64,000 bases of DNA from Bacillota bacterium. GTDB lineage: Bacteria > Bacillota > Desulfotomaculia > Desulfotomaculales > Pelotomaculaceae. The notes beneath the pieces were generated by a model. That model worked only from the letters and a program-made list of their open reading frames with translations, was not told the origin of the DNA and searched no databases. The position numbers and the translations under genes were made by a program. The DNA is taken from positions 1 to 64,000 of the forward strand of contig JAKPTB010000130.1 in the NCBI GenBank assembly GCA_029555205.1, read 5' to 3'. Positions 35,948 through 44,714 of the stretch are shown here, piece after piece; the first letter of the stretch is position 1, and each line of letters starts with the position of its first letter.

Positions 35948-36132
35948 AATTTCCTCCTTTTTGTTGTTTAAACTGAAATTATTACCCGCCGGCATCCGGA
36001 AACCCTTTTTTTCAACAACAAAAAGCCTCGCCGGCCTTGACATTGAGGTTTGTCACGATTAATCTAAGAGTGTCGATTAACGCTCATTTTTTAAATAAAT
36101 AACAGAACCAAAAGGAAGGAGTGCATCCTCCA

Positions 36133-36354
36133 GTGCCCATTTACGAATTCCGGTGTAACGGGTGCGGCAACCGCTTTGAGAAACTCTGCCCCGTTGGTAC
36201 AACCGGAGCAGATTTGAAGTGTCCTGAATGCGGCAAGCAAGCCCCTGAGCGGGTTATGTCAGCCTTCCAGGCCTGCGGCACAGGTGGCGGGAAGGGCGCC
36301 GGCTCCGGCTGCGGGTCCTGCAGTTCCAAAAGTTGCGGGAGTTGCGGCCACTAG
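36133..36354 (+). CDS. FmdB-family zinc-ribbon protein
   Basis: A 73-residue protein. The GTG at 36133 gives the family-standard PIYEFRCNGCGNRFEKLC start; another GTG at 36121 abuts the GGAAGGAG site and would add four residues. Two CxxC pairs (CNGC and CPEC, about residues 8-11 and 31-34) form the zinc ribbon, and the C-terminus is Gly/Cys-rich (GCGSCSSKSCGSCGH), possibly a second metal site. FmdB-type proteins are putative regulators; function is unproven. It stands alone, divergent from the beta-CASP gene. Confidence 0.85.
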   Translation: MPIYEFRCNGCGNRFEKLCPVGTTGADLKCPECGKQAPERVMSAFQACGTGGGKGAGSGCGSCSSKSCGSCGH

Positions 36355-36506
36355 AACAGAGCCGGCTGCGGCTTGTTCCCGCCAGGGTCGCCGGGGAGAC
36401 GGCATCCACCGGTTCTCACCCTTCTGTGACCCTGTTGTGACCATGTAACGACGATTCAGGGCAACGCATGCCTGAAAATATCCTTTAAGCCAATATGCTC
36501 CTTCTG

Positions 36507-36527
36507 CCGGCGCCTCAGCAGCGCCGG
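36507..36527 (+). terminator. GC hairpin after the FmdB gene
   Basis: CCGGCGC/GCGCCGG (36507-36513 and 36521-36527, 7-base loop), about 150 bases past the stop. No U-run follows. Confidence 0.35.
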
Positions 36528-36578
36528 TTAAGGCTATACTGCAAAGTTACTTTATATTTAACTTGTTATTCAACTTGT

Positions 36579-36607
36579 GAAGGGAGGCAATTACACTGCC
36601 TCCCTTC
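36579..36607. terminator. Bidirectional hairpin between convergent FmdB and LysM genes
   Basis: Perfect 11-bp inverted repeat GAAGGGAGGCA/TGCCTCCCTTC with a 7-base loop, placed where both convergent transcripts could end. The rest of 36355-36692 shows no gene. Confidence 0.6.
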
Positions 36608-36692
36608 TGGCCTTGAAATATAAACAGCATTCAATCCAACATTCCCGCCGCTTCAGGGACAATAAAACCAGTCCGCTAAGCCGGTTGTAAAC

Positions 36693-37844
36693 TTAAAAAC
36701 GGCAGCGCAGTTCAACATTATCTATTAACACGGAACTGGTGTTGGCAGCAGCCGGTTCAAAGGTAAAACGGACATCGGCAAACCTTGCGCCCGCAGGAAC
36801 ACGCCCCGTGGACAGGCTGTACCGCTGAAAGCGGTCGTTGGGTATACTATCCTGGGAGAAGCGGGGCTCGGTTCTGCCCACAAAATTATTGTTCCTGTCA
36901 AAATAAAAGATCTCCACAAAGAGCGTGAACCTGGCAACCCCAGGACGGACCCGTTCCCTTGCCCCCCAGCTCAACTCGTAAATCCTGCCCGCTTCAATAT
37001 CAACTCTCTGGGACAGCACAGCTCTGGAACCGGGCCTGGCGCCCATTTCCGCAGCAAAGGCGCCTGTACCGGAAAGTGAACTGCGGGCCAAGTTGCTGCC
37101 CGTCCAACCGGTTGGAGGCGCTGAGGGGTTGGGCCATCTTTCAAATCCCGGGTTGGTTAGAACGTTCCCAGGTGGACAGGGCGTGGGGGTCGGCCTGGGT
37201 GTGGGCGTTGGTCTGGGTGTGGGGGTGGGCCTGGGTGTGGGGGTCGGCCTGACTGCAGTAATAGTAATCCTTGTAGCAATGGACTCACCCTCAAAGCCCT
37301 GGGCCAGGTTAGTCCCTTCGATTACGAAGTTGCCCGGAACAACCTGCACCCCCTGGTTGTTCCTCTGGTTCCAGGTTTCACGGAACACCTGGCTCTGCCC
37401 CGGCCTTAAGGTAACAGTCCCCGTCACCTGGGCGAAGAACCGGCCCGCAGACCAGCGCCAGACTTCCCTTAAACCCGGCTGGCGCCTTGCTACAAGCTCA
37501 AACCGCTGAGCGGTCCGGTAGCGGAGGACGATGGTCCGGTTGCTGACATTTGTTTTGGAAAAGGTAATACGAACCGGTTCACCCTGCCGGTAAGTACTCC
37601 TGTCTGTGGCAATACGGTATAACAGCCCCCTGACCAGCCTGGTCTGATTAACTCCGCCAGCACTATCACCCGCCCCTGCTGTCCCCCCGTCAGCTCCAGT
37701 TTCCGGAATGGTAAGTACCTGCCCCACTCTGATGAGATCCGGGTTTGTAATATTATTAGCCTCCACCAATGCTTCAACTGTAGTGCCGAATCTGCTTGCT
37801 ATTGAGAACAAGGTGTCTCCTGTCTGCACAGTATAGGTGGCCAT
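36693..37844 (-). CDS. LysM protein with a BsuPI-like domain, Pro-Thr-Arg linker and C-terminal carbohydrate-binding-like domain
   Basis: A 383-residue protein. LysM occupies residues 2-47 ([20 protein letters not shown], ending GQVLTIP). A BsuPI-like all-beta domain spans about 75-200 ([39 protein letters not shown]). A linker of [13 protein letters not shown] repeats is at about 202-228. The end is a beta-rich module ([20 protein letters not shown] start, ending [12 protein letters not shown]) like family 4/9-type carbohydrate-binding modules. No signal peptide is visible, so it may be a spore or cytoplasmic protein or leave by another route. ATG at 37844 follows GGAGGAGGAGA. Probable wall or spore-coat binding; no enzyme domain. 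Confidence 0.8.
   Translation of the reverse strand: MATYTVQTGDTLFSIASRFGTTVEALVEANNITNPDLIRVGQVLTIPETGADGGTAGAGDSAGGVNQTRLVRGLLYRIATDRSTYRQGEPVRITFSKTNVSNRTIVLRYRTAQRFELVARRQPGLREVWRWSAGRFFAQVTGTVTLRPGQSQVFRETWNQRNNQGVQVVPGNFVIEGTNLAQGFEGESIATRITITAVRPTPTPRPTPTPRPTPTPRPTPTPCPPGNVLTNPGFERWPNPSAPPTGWTGSNLARSSLSGTGAFAAEMGARPGSRAVLSQRVDIEAGRIYELSWGARERVRPGVARFTLFVEIFYFDRNNNFVGRTEPRFSQDSIPNDRFQRYSLSTGRVPAGARFADVRFTFEPAAANTSSVLIDNVELRCRF
37183..37255. repeat. Tandem 12-bp repeats coding the Pro-Thr-Arg linker
   Basis: About six copies of a GT-rich 12-mer (variants of GGCCTGGGTGTG on the plus strand) that encode PTPTPR on the minus strand. Copy number could change in frame by slippage. Confidence 0.75.
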
Positions 37845-38005
37845 TCTCCTCCTCCTTTCAATGCCATAGACATATTTTTTTTATCATATGCCTTCTCTGT
37901 TTTAAGGGTGAGTGCAGACAGGCAGCAGTAGAATATTCCTTTGATATTTCCACAAAATTTTCTGCGAAATTTAATATTCATAACTTTATATAGAATTGTT
38001 TTGCA

Positions 38006-38014
38006 TGATATAAT
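38006..38014 (+). promoter_or_regulatory. Extended -10 promoter of the khtT-like gene
   Basis: TGATATAAT (TG-N-TATAAT) about 36 bases before the TTG start. No good -35 is visible. Confidence 0.5.
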
Positions 38015-38049
38015 GGTTTAGTTAAACAAATTTAAGGAGATGCGTATTA

Positions 38050-38556
38050 TTGACAACCATCCGCGAGGCAGAACTGCCTGGACTTGGAAAAAAATACCAA
38101 CTGATGCTTGATGACGGATCAGAGGTAGTCGTAATAATACATGATGACGGCACAAGGGAACTGTTTTATTTAGACAATGAAGCAGATGAGCCCATTGCCT
38201 CCGTAACCCTTACGGATCAAGAATCCCGCCAGCTGGGTTCCATTATCGGCGGTTCTTTTTACCAGCCCAAGAGTCTCGAAAAACTTGATGCCGCAATTTC
38301 CGAACTGCGTATTGAGTGGTTAAAAGTGCAACCGGGATCTGAAATATCAGGAAAAAGCATTGGAGAATTGGGATTGAGGAAAAACCACGGTGTCATCGTT
38401 ATTGCTGTACTGATGGACAGGGACAAAGGCGGAAAAGAAATCGTTGCAATAAACCCGGGGCCGGGTTATGTATTCCAGCCGGGACACACGGTGATTACAG
38501 CAGGGAGATACGATAAAATGAAACTCATTGAAAAAATGTTTGGGGCTAAACTATAG
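38050..38556 (+). CDS. KhtT-like cation/proton antiporter regulatory subunit (RCK_C domain)
   Basis: A 168-residue protein. The N-terminal half (about residues 1-75) matches the KhtT family (GKKYQLMLDDGSEVVVIIHD, ELFYLDNEADEPI, SIIGGSFYQPK). The C-terminal half (about 85-168) is an RCK_C/TrkA_C domain (GSEISGKSIGELGLRKNHGV, PGPGYVFQPGHTVITAGR). In Bacillus KhtT binds c-di-AMP and gates the K+/H+ antiporter KhtU. The TTG at 38050 has AAGGAGA nine bases upstream. The transporter gene follows with essentially no gap but is interrupted by a stop codon. Confidence 0.88.
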   Translation: MTTIREAELPGLGKKYQLMLDDGSEVVVIIHDDGTRELFYLDNEADEPIASVTLTDQESRQLGSIIGGSFYQPKSLEKLDAAISELRIEWLKVQPGSEISGKSIGELGLRKNHGVIVIAVLMDRDKGGKEIVAINPGPGYVFQPGHTVITAGRYDKMKLIEKMFGAKL

Positions 38557-38557
38557 C

Positions 38558-39769
38558 TTGGCGCCAGACGTAATTCTTAATACCGGCCTTGCTTTTGTCT
38601 TCATCACATTGGCTTCCCTGCTGGCTGCACGGCTTAATTTTTCCTCAATACCCCTTTTGATTCTACTGGGTATGCTGGTGGGCCCCCATGGCCCCGTGAT
38701 CGGAACAGTTTCCCTCGTGCTCATTACATCCACCGAATCCATAGAACTGCTCTCACGGCTCGGCGTATTGCTGCTGCTGTTTTACCTGGGACTGGAGTTT
38801 TCCGCCGGCAAGCTTGCCAGGGCGGGAAAAAACATGTTCAAAGGCGGTACTGTCTACGTTCTGCTTAACTTTTTGAGGGGCCTTGGAATCGGCTGGCTTT
38901 TCTTTAATTCCTGGACGGAAGCACTGGTTGTGGCCGGCATCACGGGTATTTCCAGCAGCGCCATCATTACTAAACTCCTGGTGGACCTGAAGAGGGCCGC
39001 TAACCCGGAAACAGAGCTTATCCTGGGGATCATGGTTTTTTAAGATGTCTTTATTGCCGTGTACCTGTCGATCCTTTCGGGAATACTTGTACCGGGCGAA
39101 TTCAACATCGGCAAGCTTCTGCTCAACATCCTGGTAATCCTGGCTTTTATTCTATCCTTGATCGTCTTCGGCAAGCGGATCAGCGGCTTTCTCGGCAAAC
39201 TTTTTAAGATCAAGAGTAATGAAGCATTTTCAGTAATAATCTTTACCCTGCTGCTGATGATGGGGGTTTTGGCGGAAAAACTGCATATCACCGAGGCTAT
39301 CGGCGCCCTGCTGCTGGGGCTGATCCTGGCGGAAACGACCCACAACCACCGGATCCTCACTTCAATCACACCCATGCGGGACCTGTTCGGAGCAGTATTC
39401 TTTTTCTCCTTCGGCATGGTCATAGATTACAGAACTTTTCCGGATGTAGTGGTCATGTCCGGCATTGCCGTTCTGATTACAGTTATCGGCAACATTATCA
39501 ACGGATTTATCGCTTCCTGGCTGGCGGGGTATAAAAAAAGAAGGTCAACCAATGTTGCCTTCACAATTATGGCCAGGGGCGAGTTTTCAATTATAATTGC
39601 CGGCCTTGCTGCATCTGCCGGCCTGAATCCAAAGCTCCCGGCCTTTGCTGCACTTTACGTGCTTGCCCTGGCCTTCATCAGCCCTGTCCTGGCTAAAAAC
39701 ACCGCGTTTTTCTATAATCTACCCGGGAAAATTCGCCTAAGAACTCCCAAAGCAGAAACAACTACCTGA
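38558..39769 (+). pseudogene. KhtU-like CPA2 K+/H+ antiporter, interrupted by an in-frame TAA
   Basis: The reading frame encodes a roughly 400-residue CPA2 antiporter with about a dozen membrane helices (ARLNFSSIPLLILLGMLVGP, LLLLFYLGLEFSAGKL, GITGISSSAIITKLLVDLKR). At codon 162, bases 39041-39043, TAA appears in ILGIMVF-stop-DVFIAVYL, where homologs have Glu (LGILVFEDLFIA). A single G-to-T change of GAA explains it; the frame is otherwise intact to 39769. A GTG at 39059 could restart translation but without a ribosome site. The TTG at 38558 overlaps the khtT stop region; an ATG at 38528 is the alternative start. Recent inactivation, a sequencing error or read-through are all possible. TAA is not a known selenocysteine or pyrrolysine codon. 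Confidence 0.75.
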
Positions 39770-39831
39770 CGCCTGCCCGGAAAACAGACGTGTTTTAGAT
39801 GATGAGGCCAGTCAGTTCCGTAAACACCAAA

Positions 39832-39861
39832 AAGCGGGATATCCCTGTGACTATCCCGCTT
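39832..39861. terminator. Bidirectional terminator between khtU and ywqE
   Basis: Perfect 10-bp inverted repeat AAGCGGGATA/TATCCCGCTT with a 10-base loop and A/T-rich flanks, between convergent genes. Confidence 0.75.
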
Positions 39862-39902
39862 CTTAGCTTTACTATCCTGCATTATTCTCCGGTTATCTTG
39901 AA

Positions 39903-40652
39903 TTATTCCCCGGATACTTTCAAATGGATGCCGTTCTCTATGGATTCGCCCCGCAATGCCCGCTGGGGATTAGTGCGCATCAGGCGGCGCCTCTCCCCGT
40001 CACCGTAAGACTGCAGTATTTCCTTTGCTGCAATCTCGAACTGAAGCAGTTGACCGCTTCTGTTATGCGCGTCGGAAGCAATGAAGTGAACCCAGCCCTG
40101 CTCTAAAAAGGTCCGGGCAGCGGCTGTAACCTGGGAATAGTAGTAACCGCAGATGCTGCCGGCTGTCAGCTGGACCAGGGAACCATCTGCGACCAGTTTG
40201 TAAAGGCGGGAATAATCACTCATAAAAACATAGTTCCGCTCCGGGTGGGCTATGACAGGTGTTACACCTTCCATCTGGAGCTCCCTTAAAACAGTGGCTG
40301 TATAATCGGGAACAGACGACGGAGGCAGTTCCACCAGCAGGTAGCGCCCTGTGTCGTTAATGGTCAGGACTTCACCCCTGGCCAGCCGCCCGGGCAATTC
40401 AGGCTCCAGACTGTACTCCCCTCCGGGCATCACAACCAGGGGGATATCATTTTTTTTTAGCTCTTTATTCAGGTTTGCCAGCACGTTCAGGATTAATTCC
40501 CTGCCTGGATAGGTTCTTGATTTCACGTGGGGTGTGGCCACCATTTGCTTGATCCCGCCCATGACAGCACAGCGGGCCATGGCAATAGCTTCTTCCATAC
40601 TGGCTGCCCCGTCGTCCAGACCAGGCAGGATATGGCTGTGAATATCGATCAT
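39903..40652 (-). CDS. ywqE: CpsB/YwqE-type tyrosine-protein phosphatase (PHP domain)
   Basis: A 249-residue PHP-fold metal phosphatase. DIHSHILPGLDDGAASMEEA (about residues 3-22) supplies the HxH metal motif, MVATPHVKSRTYPGR near 39-53 and AHPERNYVF near 137-145 the later ligands, and HFIASDAHNRSG near 195-206 the C-terminal Asp-His. Relatives dephosphorylate bacterial tyrosine kinases of the CpsD/YwqD type and control capsule or exopolysaccharide. No tyrosine kinase or polysaccharide gene is nearby, so its target is unknown. ATG at 40652 follows AGAGGTG. A strong hairpin lies in its leader. Confidence 0.87.
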   Translation of the reverse strand: MIDIHSHILPGLDDGAASMEEAIAMARCAVMGGIKQMVATPHVKSRTYPGRELILNVLANLNKELKKNDIPLVVMPGGEYSLEPELPGRLARGEVLTINDTGRYLLVELPPSSVPDYTATVLRELQMEGVTPVIAHPERNYVFMSDYSRLYKLVADGSLVQLTAGSICGYYYSQVTAAARTFLEQGWVHFIASDAHNRSGQLLQFEIAAKEILQSYGDGERRRLMRTNPQRALRGESIENGIHLKVSGE

Positions 40653-40677
40653 CCGGACAACACCTCTTTTGTATAAA

Positions 40678-40709
40678 GCCTGCCTGTTGCGCTTAAGCGA
40701 CAGGCAGGC
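40678..40709 (-). promoter_or_regulatory. Long hairpin in the ywqE leader
   Basis: GCCTGCCTGT (40678-40687) pairs with ACAGGCAGGC (40700-40709), with an inner CGCTTAAGCG. On the minus strand it ends eight bases before the AGAGGTG ribosome site region and is followed by TTTAT, so it could be an attenuator, a protein-binding site or a terminator from upstream. The 40653-41118 gap has no gene. Confidence 0.5.
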
Positions 40710-40755
40710 CGCAATTTAGATCTCATCATTCCGTCCGCAAGTTAATACAAGTAAA

Positions 40756-40793
40756 AAATAAAACACCCGGGATTACCGGTAAATGTTTTATTT
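40756..40793 (-). terminator. Terminator of the sigG-ymxH direction
   Basis: AAATAAAACA/TGTTTTATTT, a perfect 10-bp stem enclosing an inner CCCGG/CCGGT hairpin. On the minus strand it continues TTTTACTT. It lies about 325 bases past ymxH. Confidence 0.5.
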
Positions 40794-41118
40794 GGTGGAT
40801 ACAGATAAAATAATATGCTGCTTTACCGGCTGCCTGTGTACCCAATTCGGTATTTATTTTAATATGTTCCCTTCAGAAGTAACCCAAGATAAGAGATTTG
40901 GAACCACAACGTTAATTATAACACCGGGGAGAATCTTTTGTAAACAAGATAAGCATTTGTAGCAGGTTAAAGGACTGAACTTCCAGAAAGGGGCAAGGTC
41001 CGCAAGGCAAAATAATGCTTAATTTGATCTTGAATAAAAAAAATCCGGTGCAGCCTGACCGCCCGGATAAATTAGTTATGTCTTGAAAGGGGTAAACCAG
41101 TATAGATGCACTTAATAA

Positions 41119-41397
41119 CTAGTACTTTATACGCTGTTCGTGCCTGGGGTCGGTAAAAGTGCTGACTTCCACCAGAATTACGTCTGCTCCAATTTTTCTA
41201 ATTTTTTCCCAGGGCACCACGATTTCTTCATCCTTTGCGAAAAAACCGAGAAATCTGCCGCCACCATCACCAGGCAGAATTAAAGCGGTAATTTTTCCTT
41301 CTTCCATATCCACTTCTATATCCTTGATCAGGCCAAGTCTTCGCCCGTCCACAACATTGACAACTTCCCGCGCCCTCAAGTCCGATATCTTCACCAC
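41119..41397 (-). CDS. ymxH: YlmC/YmxH-family PRC-barrel sporulation protein
   Basis: A 92-residue PRC-barrel-like protein: VKISDLRAREVVNVVDGRRLGLI (spanning about residues 1-23), DIEVDMEEGKITALILPG, and EEIVVPWEKIRKIGADVILVEV. The YlmC/YmxH family is conserved in endospore formers, with ylmC next to sigG in Bacillus as it is here. Molecular function is unknown. The GTG at 41397 is chosen (AGGGGG eight bases upstream); a GTG nine bases earlier directly abuts that site. Confidence 0.88.
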   Translation of the reverse strand: MVKISDLRAREVVNVVDGRRLGLIKDIEVDMEEGKITALILPGDGGGRFLGFFAKDEEIVVPWEKIRKIGADVILVEVSTFTDPRHEQRIKY

Positions 41398-41504
41398 ACC
41401 AAACACCCCCTATATTTATATGTGCAGGGGAGCGCCGGCTGAACCAAAAAATTTTAAGCAGCTAGATTATTGCTGCTTAAACATTGTAAAATATGCAAAT
41501 ATTT

Positions 41505-42278
41505 TTAAACGTATTTTCGCATGTGGTTGAGGGCTGCTTTTTCCAGCCTGGAAACCTGCGCCTGGGAGATGCCGATTTCTTCCGCCACCTCCATTTGAGT
41601 TTTTCCCTCGTAAAAACGGAGCGTTAGAATAAGCTTCTCCCGGTCATTCAGTTTTCGAAGGGCGTCCCGGATTGCGATACCCTCAAGCCAGTTCAGGTCC
41701 TGGTTCTTTTCGTCACTGATCTGGTCCATGACAAAAATGGGATCCCCGCCGTCATGGTAAATGGGTTCAAACAGGGAAATGGGTTCCTGAATGGCATCCA
41801 GGGCAAAAACTATTTCTTCCCTGGGCATTTTTAATTCTCCTGCAATTTCATTGATGGAGGGTTCCCGGGAATATTTGCTGACGAGGGCGTCCCTCACCTG
41901 CAGGGCTTTATAGGCAACGTCACGGAGGGAGCGGCTGACCCGGATGGGATTGTTGTCCCTCAGGTAACGGCGGATTTCTCCAATAATCATGGGCACTGCA
42001 TATGTGGAAAACTTAACATTCTGGGAAAGATCAAAGTTGTCAATGGCCTTCATCAGGCCGATACAACCCACCTGGAAAAGGTCGTCCACATATTCGCCCC
42101 TGTTTGTAAAACGCTGGATTACACTTAGGACAAGCCTTAGATTGCCGTTAACCAGCTGGGTTCGGGCGGAGGTTTCTCCTTTATGCATGGCCTCAAACAA
42201 GGCGCGCATCTGATTGCCTGTCAGTACAGGGAGTTTAGATGTATTGACACCACAGATCTCCACCTTGTTCACCAGCAT
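41505..42278 (-). CDS. sigG: Sporulation sigma factor SigG
   Basis: A 257-residue forespore sigma factor, close to the 260 of Bacillus. The N-terminal NKVEICGVNTSKLPVLTG is diagnostic of SigG. Region 2 has DDLFQVGCIGLMKAIDNFDL (about residues 68-87) and KFSTYAVPMIIGEIRRYLRD; region 3 has VSRSLRDVAYKAL; region 4 ends TQMEVAEEIGISQAQVSRLE. It directs late forespore genes after engulfment. The ATG at 42278 is chosen over a longer frame from 42380 because of the family-normal start and the GGGGGG site. It is downstream of sigE and has its own forespore-type promoter. Confidence 0.97.
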   Translation of the reverse strand: MLVNKVEICGVNTSKLPVLTGNQMRALFEAMHKGETSARTQLVNGNLRLVLSVIQRFTNRGEYVDDLFQVGCIGLMKAIDNFDLSQNVKFSTYAVPMIIGEIRRYLRDNNPIRVSRSLRDVAYKALQVRDALVSKYSREPSINEIAGELKMPREEIVFALDAIQEPISLFEPIYHDGGDPIFVMDQISDEKNQDLNWLEGIAIRDALRKLNDREKLILTLRFYEGKTQMEVAEEIGISQAQVSRLEKAALNHMRKYV

Positions 42279-42331
42279 AGAAGGCCCCCCATCTTTTATC
42301 CGGCGTCGTATTTGTCTTTCTTGTTCGTTTT

Positions 42332-42361
42332 CATTATTGCCAGGCCCAATTTGATTTATAC
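42332..42361 (-). promoter_or_regulatory. SigF/SigG-type promoter of sigG
   Basis: Minus strand GTATA (42361-42357), 15-base spacer, GGCAATAATG (42341-42332). This matches GYWTA-N15-GGNRANANTW in all but the last base. It is about 54 bases upstream of the ATG and agrees with known control of sigG by SigF and by itself. Confidence 0.78.
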
Positions 42362-42453
42362 ACACCTGCCGGGGACACAAAAAAGCGTCCTCCAGTACAG
42401 CGAAGACGACAGGCAGCTGTGGATCGTGGCTGATCCATTTTATTTAGTTCTTT

Positions 42454-43185
42454 TCACTCCATGCGGTGAATCTCTTTTTTCAACCTTTTAATAATCCTCT
42501 TCTCCAGCCTTGAAATATAGGACTGAGATATCCCCAGCAGGTCGGCAACCTCCTTTTGGGTTTTTTCCATGCCGTTGTTCAGGCCGAAACGCAGTTCCAT
42601 AATTCTGCGTTCCCGGCCGGAGAGCTTTTGCAGCGCCAGGTGAAGCAGTTTTTTATCAACCTCGTCTTCGATATATTTGTAGATGACATCGTTTTCCGTA
42701 CCCAGGACATCCGACAGCAGCAGTTCATTTCCATCCCAGTCGATATTCAGCGGTTCGTCAAAGGAGACTTCCGCCCGGGTCTTGTTATTCCGCCGCAGGT
42801 ACATAAGGATCTCATTCTCAATACAGCGGGAAGCATAGGTAGCCAGTTTAATTTTTTTAGCCGGGTCAAAGGTATTGACCGCTTTAATCAGGCCGATGGT
42901 ACCGATGGATACCAGATCTTCAATTCCCACCCCTGTATTCTCAAATTTTCGGGCGATATAAACCACCAAACGCAGGTTTCTTTCAATTAAGATGCTCCTG
43001 ACCGCCCCGTCCCCGGATTCCAGGCGGTCGATTAAAAAGGTTTCCTCATCGGTACTCAAAGGCGGCGGTAAAGCTTCGCTGCTGCCGACATAATAGATCC
43101 GCGGACGGTAACCCAACCAGATCAGCAGGCGCAGCAAGGCCAGACGGCCCCTCCAGCGGGCACGCAGGAATATCTTAGAAATCAC
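42454..43185 (-). CDS. sigE: Sporulation sigma factor SigE (pro-SigE)
   Basis: A 243-residue mother-cell sigma factor. A basic, hydrophobic pro-sequence (about residues 1-28) precedes [19 protein letters not shown], the region cleaved by SpoIIGA. Region 2 has [20 protein letters not shown] and [12 protein letters not shown]-like [14 protein letters not shown], with [20 protein letters not shown]; region 4 has [20 protein letters not shown]. The GTG at 43185 is preferred (GGGAGG eight bases upstream); a TTG two codons earlier is possible. It follows spoIIGA after an unusually long 256-base spacer. Confidence 0.97.
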   Translation of the reverse strand: MISKIFLRARWRGRLALLRLLIWLGYRPRIYYVGSSEALPPPLSTDEETFLIDRLESGDGAVRSILIERNLRLVVYIARKFENTGVGIEDLVSIGTIGLIKAVNTFDPAKKIKLATYASRCIENEILMYLRRNNKTRAEVSFDEPLNIDWDGNELLLSDVLGTENDVIYKYIEDEVDKKLLHLALQKLSGRERRIMELRFGLNNGMEKTQKEVADLLGISQSYISRLEKRIIKRLKKEIHRME

Positions 43186-43198
43186 ACACAAGTCCTCC

Positions 43199-43292
43199 CT
43201 CCGCTGAGCACTATAACTGCCCGGACTCCATGTTTCCGGGTCCCGAAGGCTTACGGTCTTTGGCTCCGCTGGGCACTATAACTGCCCAGACT
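43199..43292 (-). repeat. Two hairpin repeats with identical loops in the spoIIGA-sigE spacer
   Basis: Copies start at 43199 and 43264, 65 bp apart and matching at 27 of 29 bases (plus strand CTCCGCTGRGCACTATAAC then TGCCCRGACT). On the minus strand the distal copy forms CTGGGCA-GTTATAG-TGCCCAG, a perfect 7-bp stem; the proximal copy has a slightly weaker stem with the same loop and directly abuts the sigE ribosome site. No gene is supported in 43186-43441. Confidence 0.7.
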
Positions 43293-43441
43293 GAATCAGA
43301 GGTGCAAATTCAATCTGACAGGATAATTCTCTTGATCCTGCCAGATCCGTCCCTGCAGGAACCAGGCTGCGACATTGCAATTGGGGGAGCCTGCCGGAGC
43401 GGACCGGCCTGTTGCCTGGACTGGTGCAGGTGGAAGTCAGG

Positions 43442-44359
43442 CTAGGAGGCCGGGTCAATCAGGTTGGGACCCAGCAGCGCCTGATAGGACCCGCCGGGAA
43501 ACAGACTTTTCCGGTAAATGGCCAAAATTGCCTTTACAGCGCAGGGCTGCCGGCCATTCCGCTCCAGCAATACTTCATCGGGACGGTAACCAAGAAGCAG
43601 CCCCTTTGTCTTACCCAGGGACTGAAAGGGAATGGCACTAAAACGCGAAGCAGCGCCGCACCCGCCCAGGGAGCTTAAAATCTCCCAGATGTCGGCATCT
43701 CCCTCTGCTTCAAAGAAAGGGTGTAGCTGCACAGGCAAAAGGGGTTTTAAGGGGCTGTATTCAACAACGATCACAGGGCGCCCGGTCATAGGATCCTTTA
43801 ACTGGTTACCGGTATCAAGAAGCGCATCGACTTTTACCTGTTTACTTTCCGAGCGGATCAAAACAGGAATTTTAAAAATGTTTTCCAGTAAACCCTTCTT
43901 TTGCAGGGCGTTAAAACCTTTCACAGCTGCCCAAAAGGCTGCCAGACCCATAATAATACCCTTCCACAGGTGCTGGTTGATGATGACGCCAACACCATTA
44001 AGACTGGTTATGACTCCGGCATGAAGAAAGAAGATGACTCCGAACACCAGCCCGCCCAGCACGAAGGAGGTTAGATAAAAACAACCAAGACAGGTGATAA
44101 ACTTCCGGAGGGAAACAGGGAAGAATGTAGCGGCTGTGATTATAATGGAAGCGGCAGTTTTAAAACCTGTTGTTAAGAGAAGGCTGCAGCCGGGTAATAA
44201 AGCAACCACTGCATAGCCGGCCCCCAGCGCTGCTCCTGCGGCAAGCCGGGTTTTCCCAACCGGAACGCGGCTTAACTTTGAGGCAGCCCACAGGATGACG
44301 TAATTCATGACCATGTTGCCCAGGAAAACCTGGTCGAGATAGACGGTATATGCCGTCAT
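43442..44359 (-). CDS. spoIIGA: Sigma-E processing peptidase SpoIIGA
   Basis: A 305-residue membrane aspartic protease. The N-terminal half has about five transmembrane helices (starting TVYLDQVFLGNMVMNYVILW); the C-terminal half has an aspartic-protease domain with VDALLDTGNQLKDPMTGRPV (catalytic Asp in DTGN, about residue 178). It is activated across the septum by SpoIIR and removes the SigE pro-sequence in the mother cell. The ATG at 44359 has GGGAG nine bases upstream; a frame nine codons longer includes that site. Upstream DNA has a TTGTCGT (44508-44514) that resembles half a Spo0A box, too weak to call. Confidence 0.95.
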   Translation of the reverse strand: MTAYTVYLDQVFLGNMVMNYVILWAASKLSRVPVGKTRLAAGAALGAGYAVVALLPGCSLLLTTGFKTAASIIITAATFFPVSLRKFITCLGCFYLTSFVLGGLVFGVIFFLHAGVITSLNGVGVIINQHLWKGIIMGLAAFWAAVKGFNALQKKGLLENIFKIPVLIRSESKQVKVDALLDTGNQLKDPMTGRPVIVVEYSPLKPLLPVQLHPFFEAEGDADIWEILSSLGGCGAASRFSAIPFQSLGKTKGLLLGYRPDEVLLERNGRQPCAVKAILAIYRKSLFPGGSYQALLGPNLIDPAS

Positions 44360-44714
44360 AGATTTATTCTCCCGTTCCTGGAGCAAACTTTCCAGAAAAT
44401 ATTATAAAACCTCTATTACCATTTTATCGTAAACTTTCTTGCTTTATGACAGACAGGTTAAATAATAACAACACTGGCCTTATTATACATTGTCCGGGCT
44501 TGAGAATTTGTCGTGTTTTGAACACAACTGTTATTTTTTCCCTGACATATTACTGCAAAAAACTACTACAAAAAACACAGTTACAGTTCAAAAATATTGC
44601 TGCCGGCTTCTTTTTAGTCCCTGGATCCTTTCTGCCGGAACACCTGCCTTATAAACACCAACGGGCAGCCGGATTAATATAAATATAATATCTATGTAAA
44701 AAGGTGTGATTGCA

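Noticed and set aside
39059-39769. Second half of KhtU as an independent gene
   Set aside because: No ribosome site before the GTG, and it continues the same domain in the same frame as the first half.
43230-43445. 71-codon plus-strand frame in the spoIIGA-sigE spacer
   Set aside because: No ribosome site, cysteine-rich random-looking sequence, and it overlaps the hairpin repeats.
44508-44514. Spo0A box TTGTCGT upstream of spoIIGA
   Set aside because: Only a half-match, and no well-spaced -35/-10 pair accompanies it.
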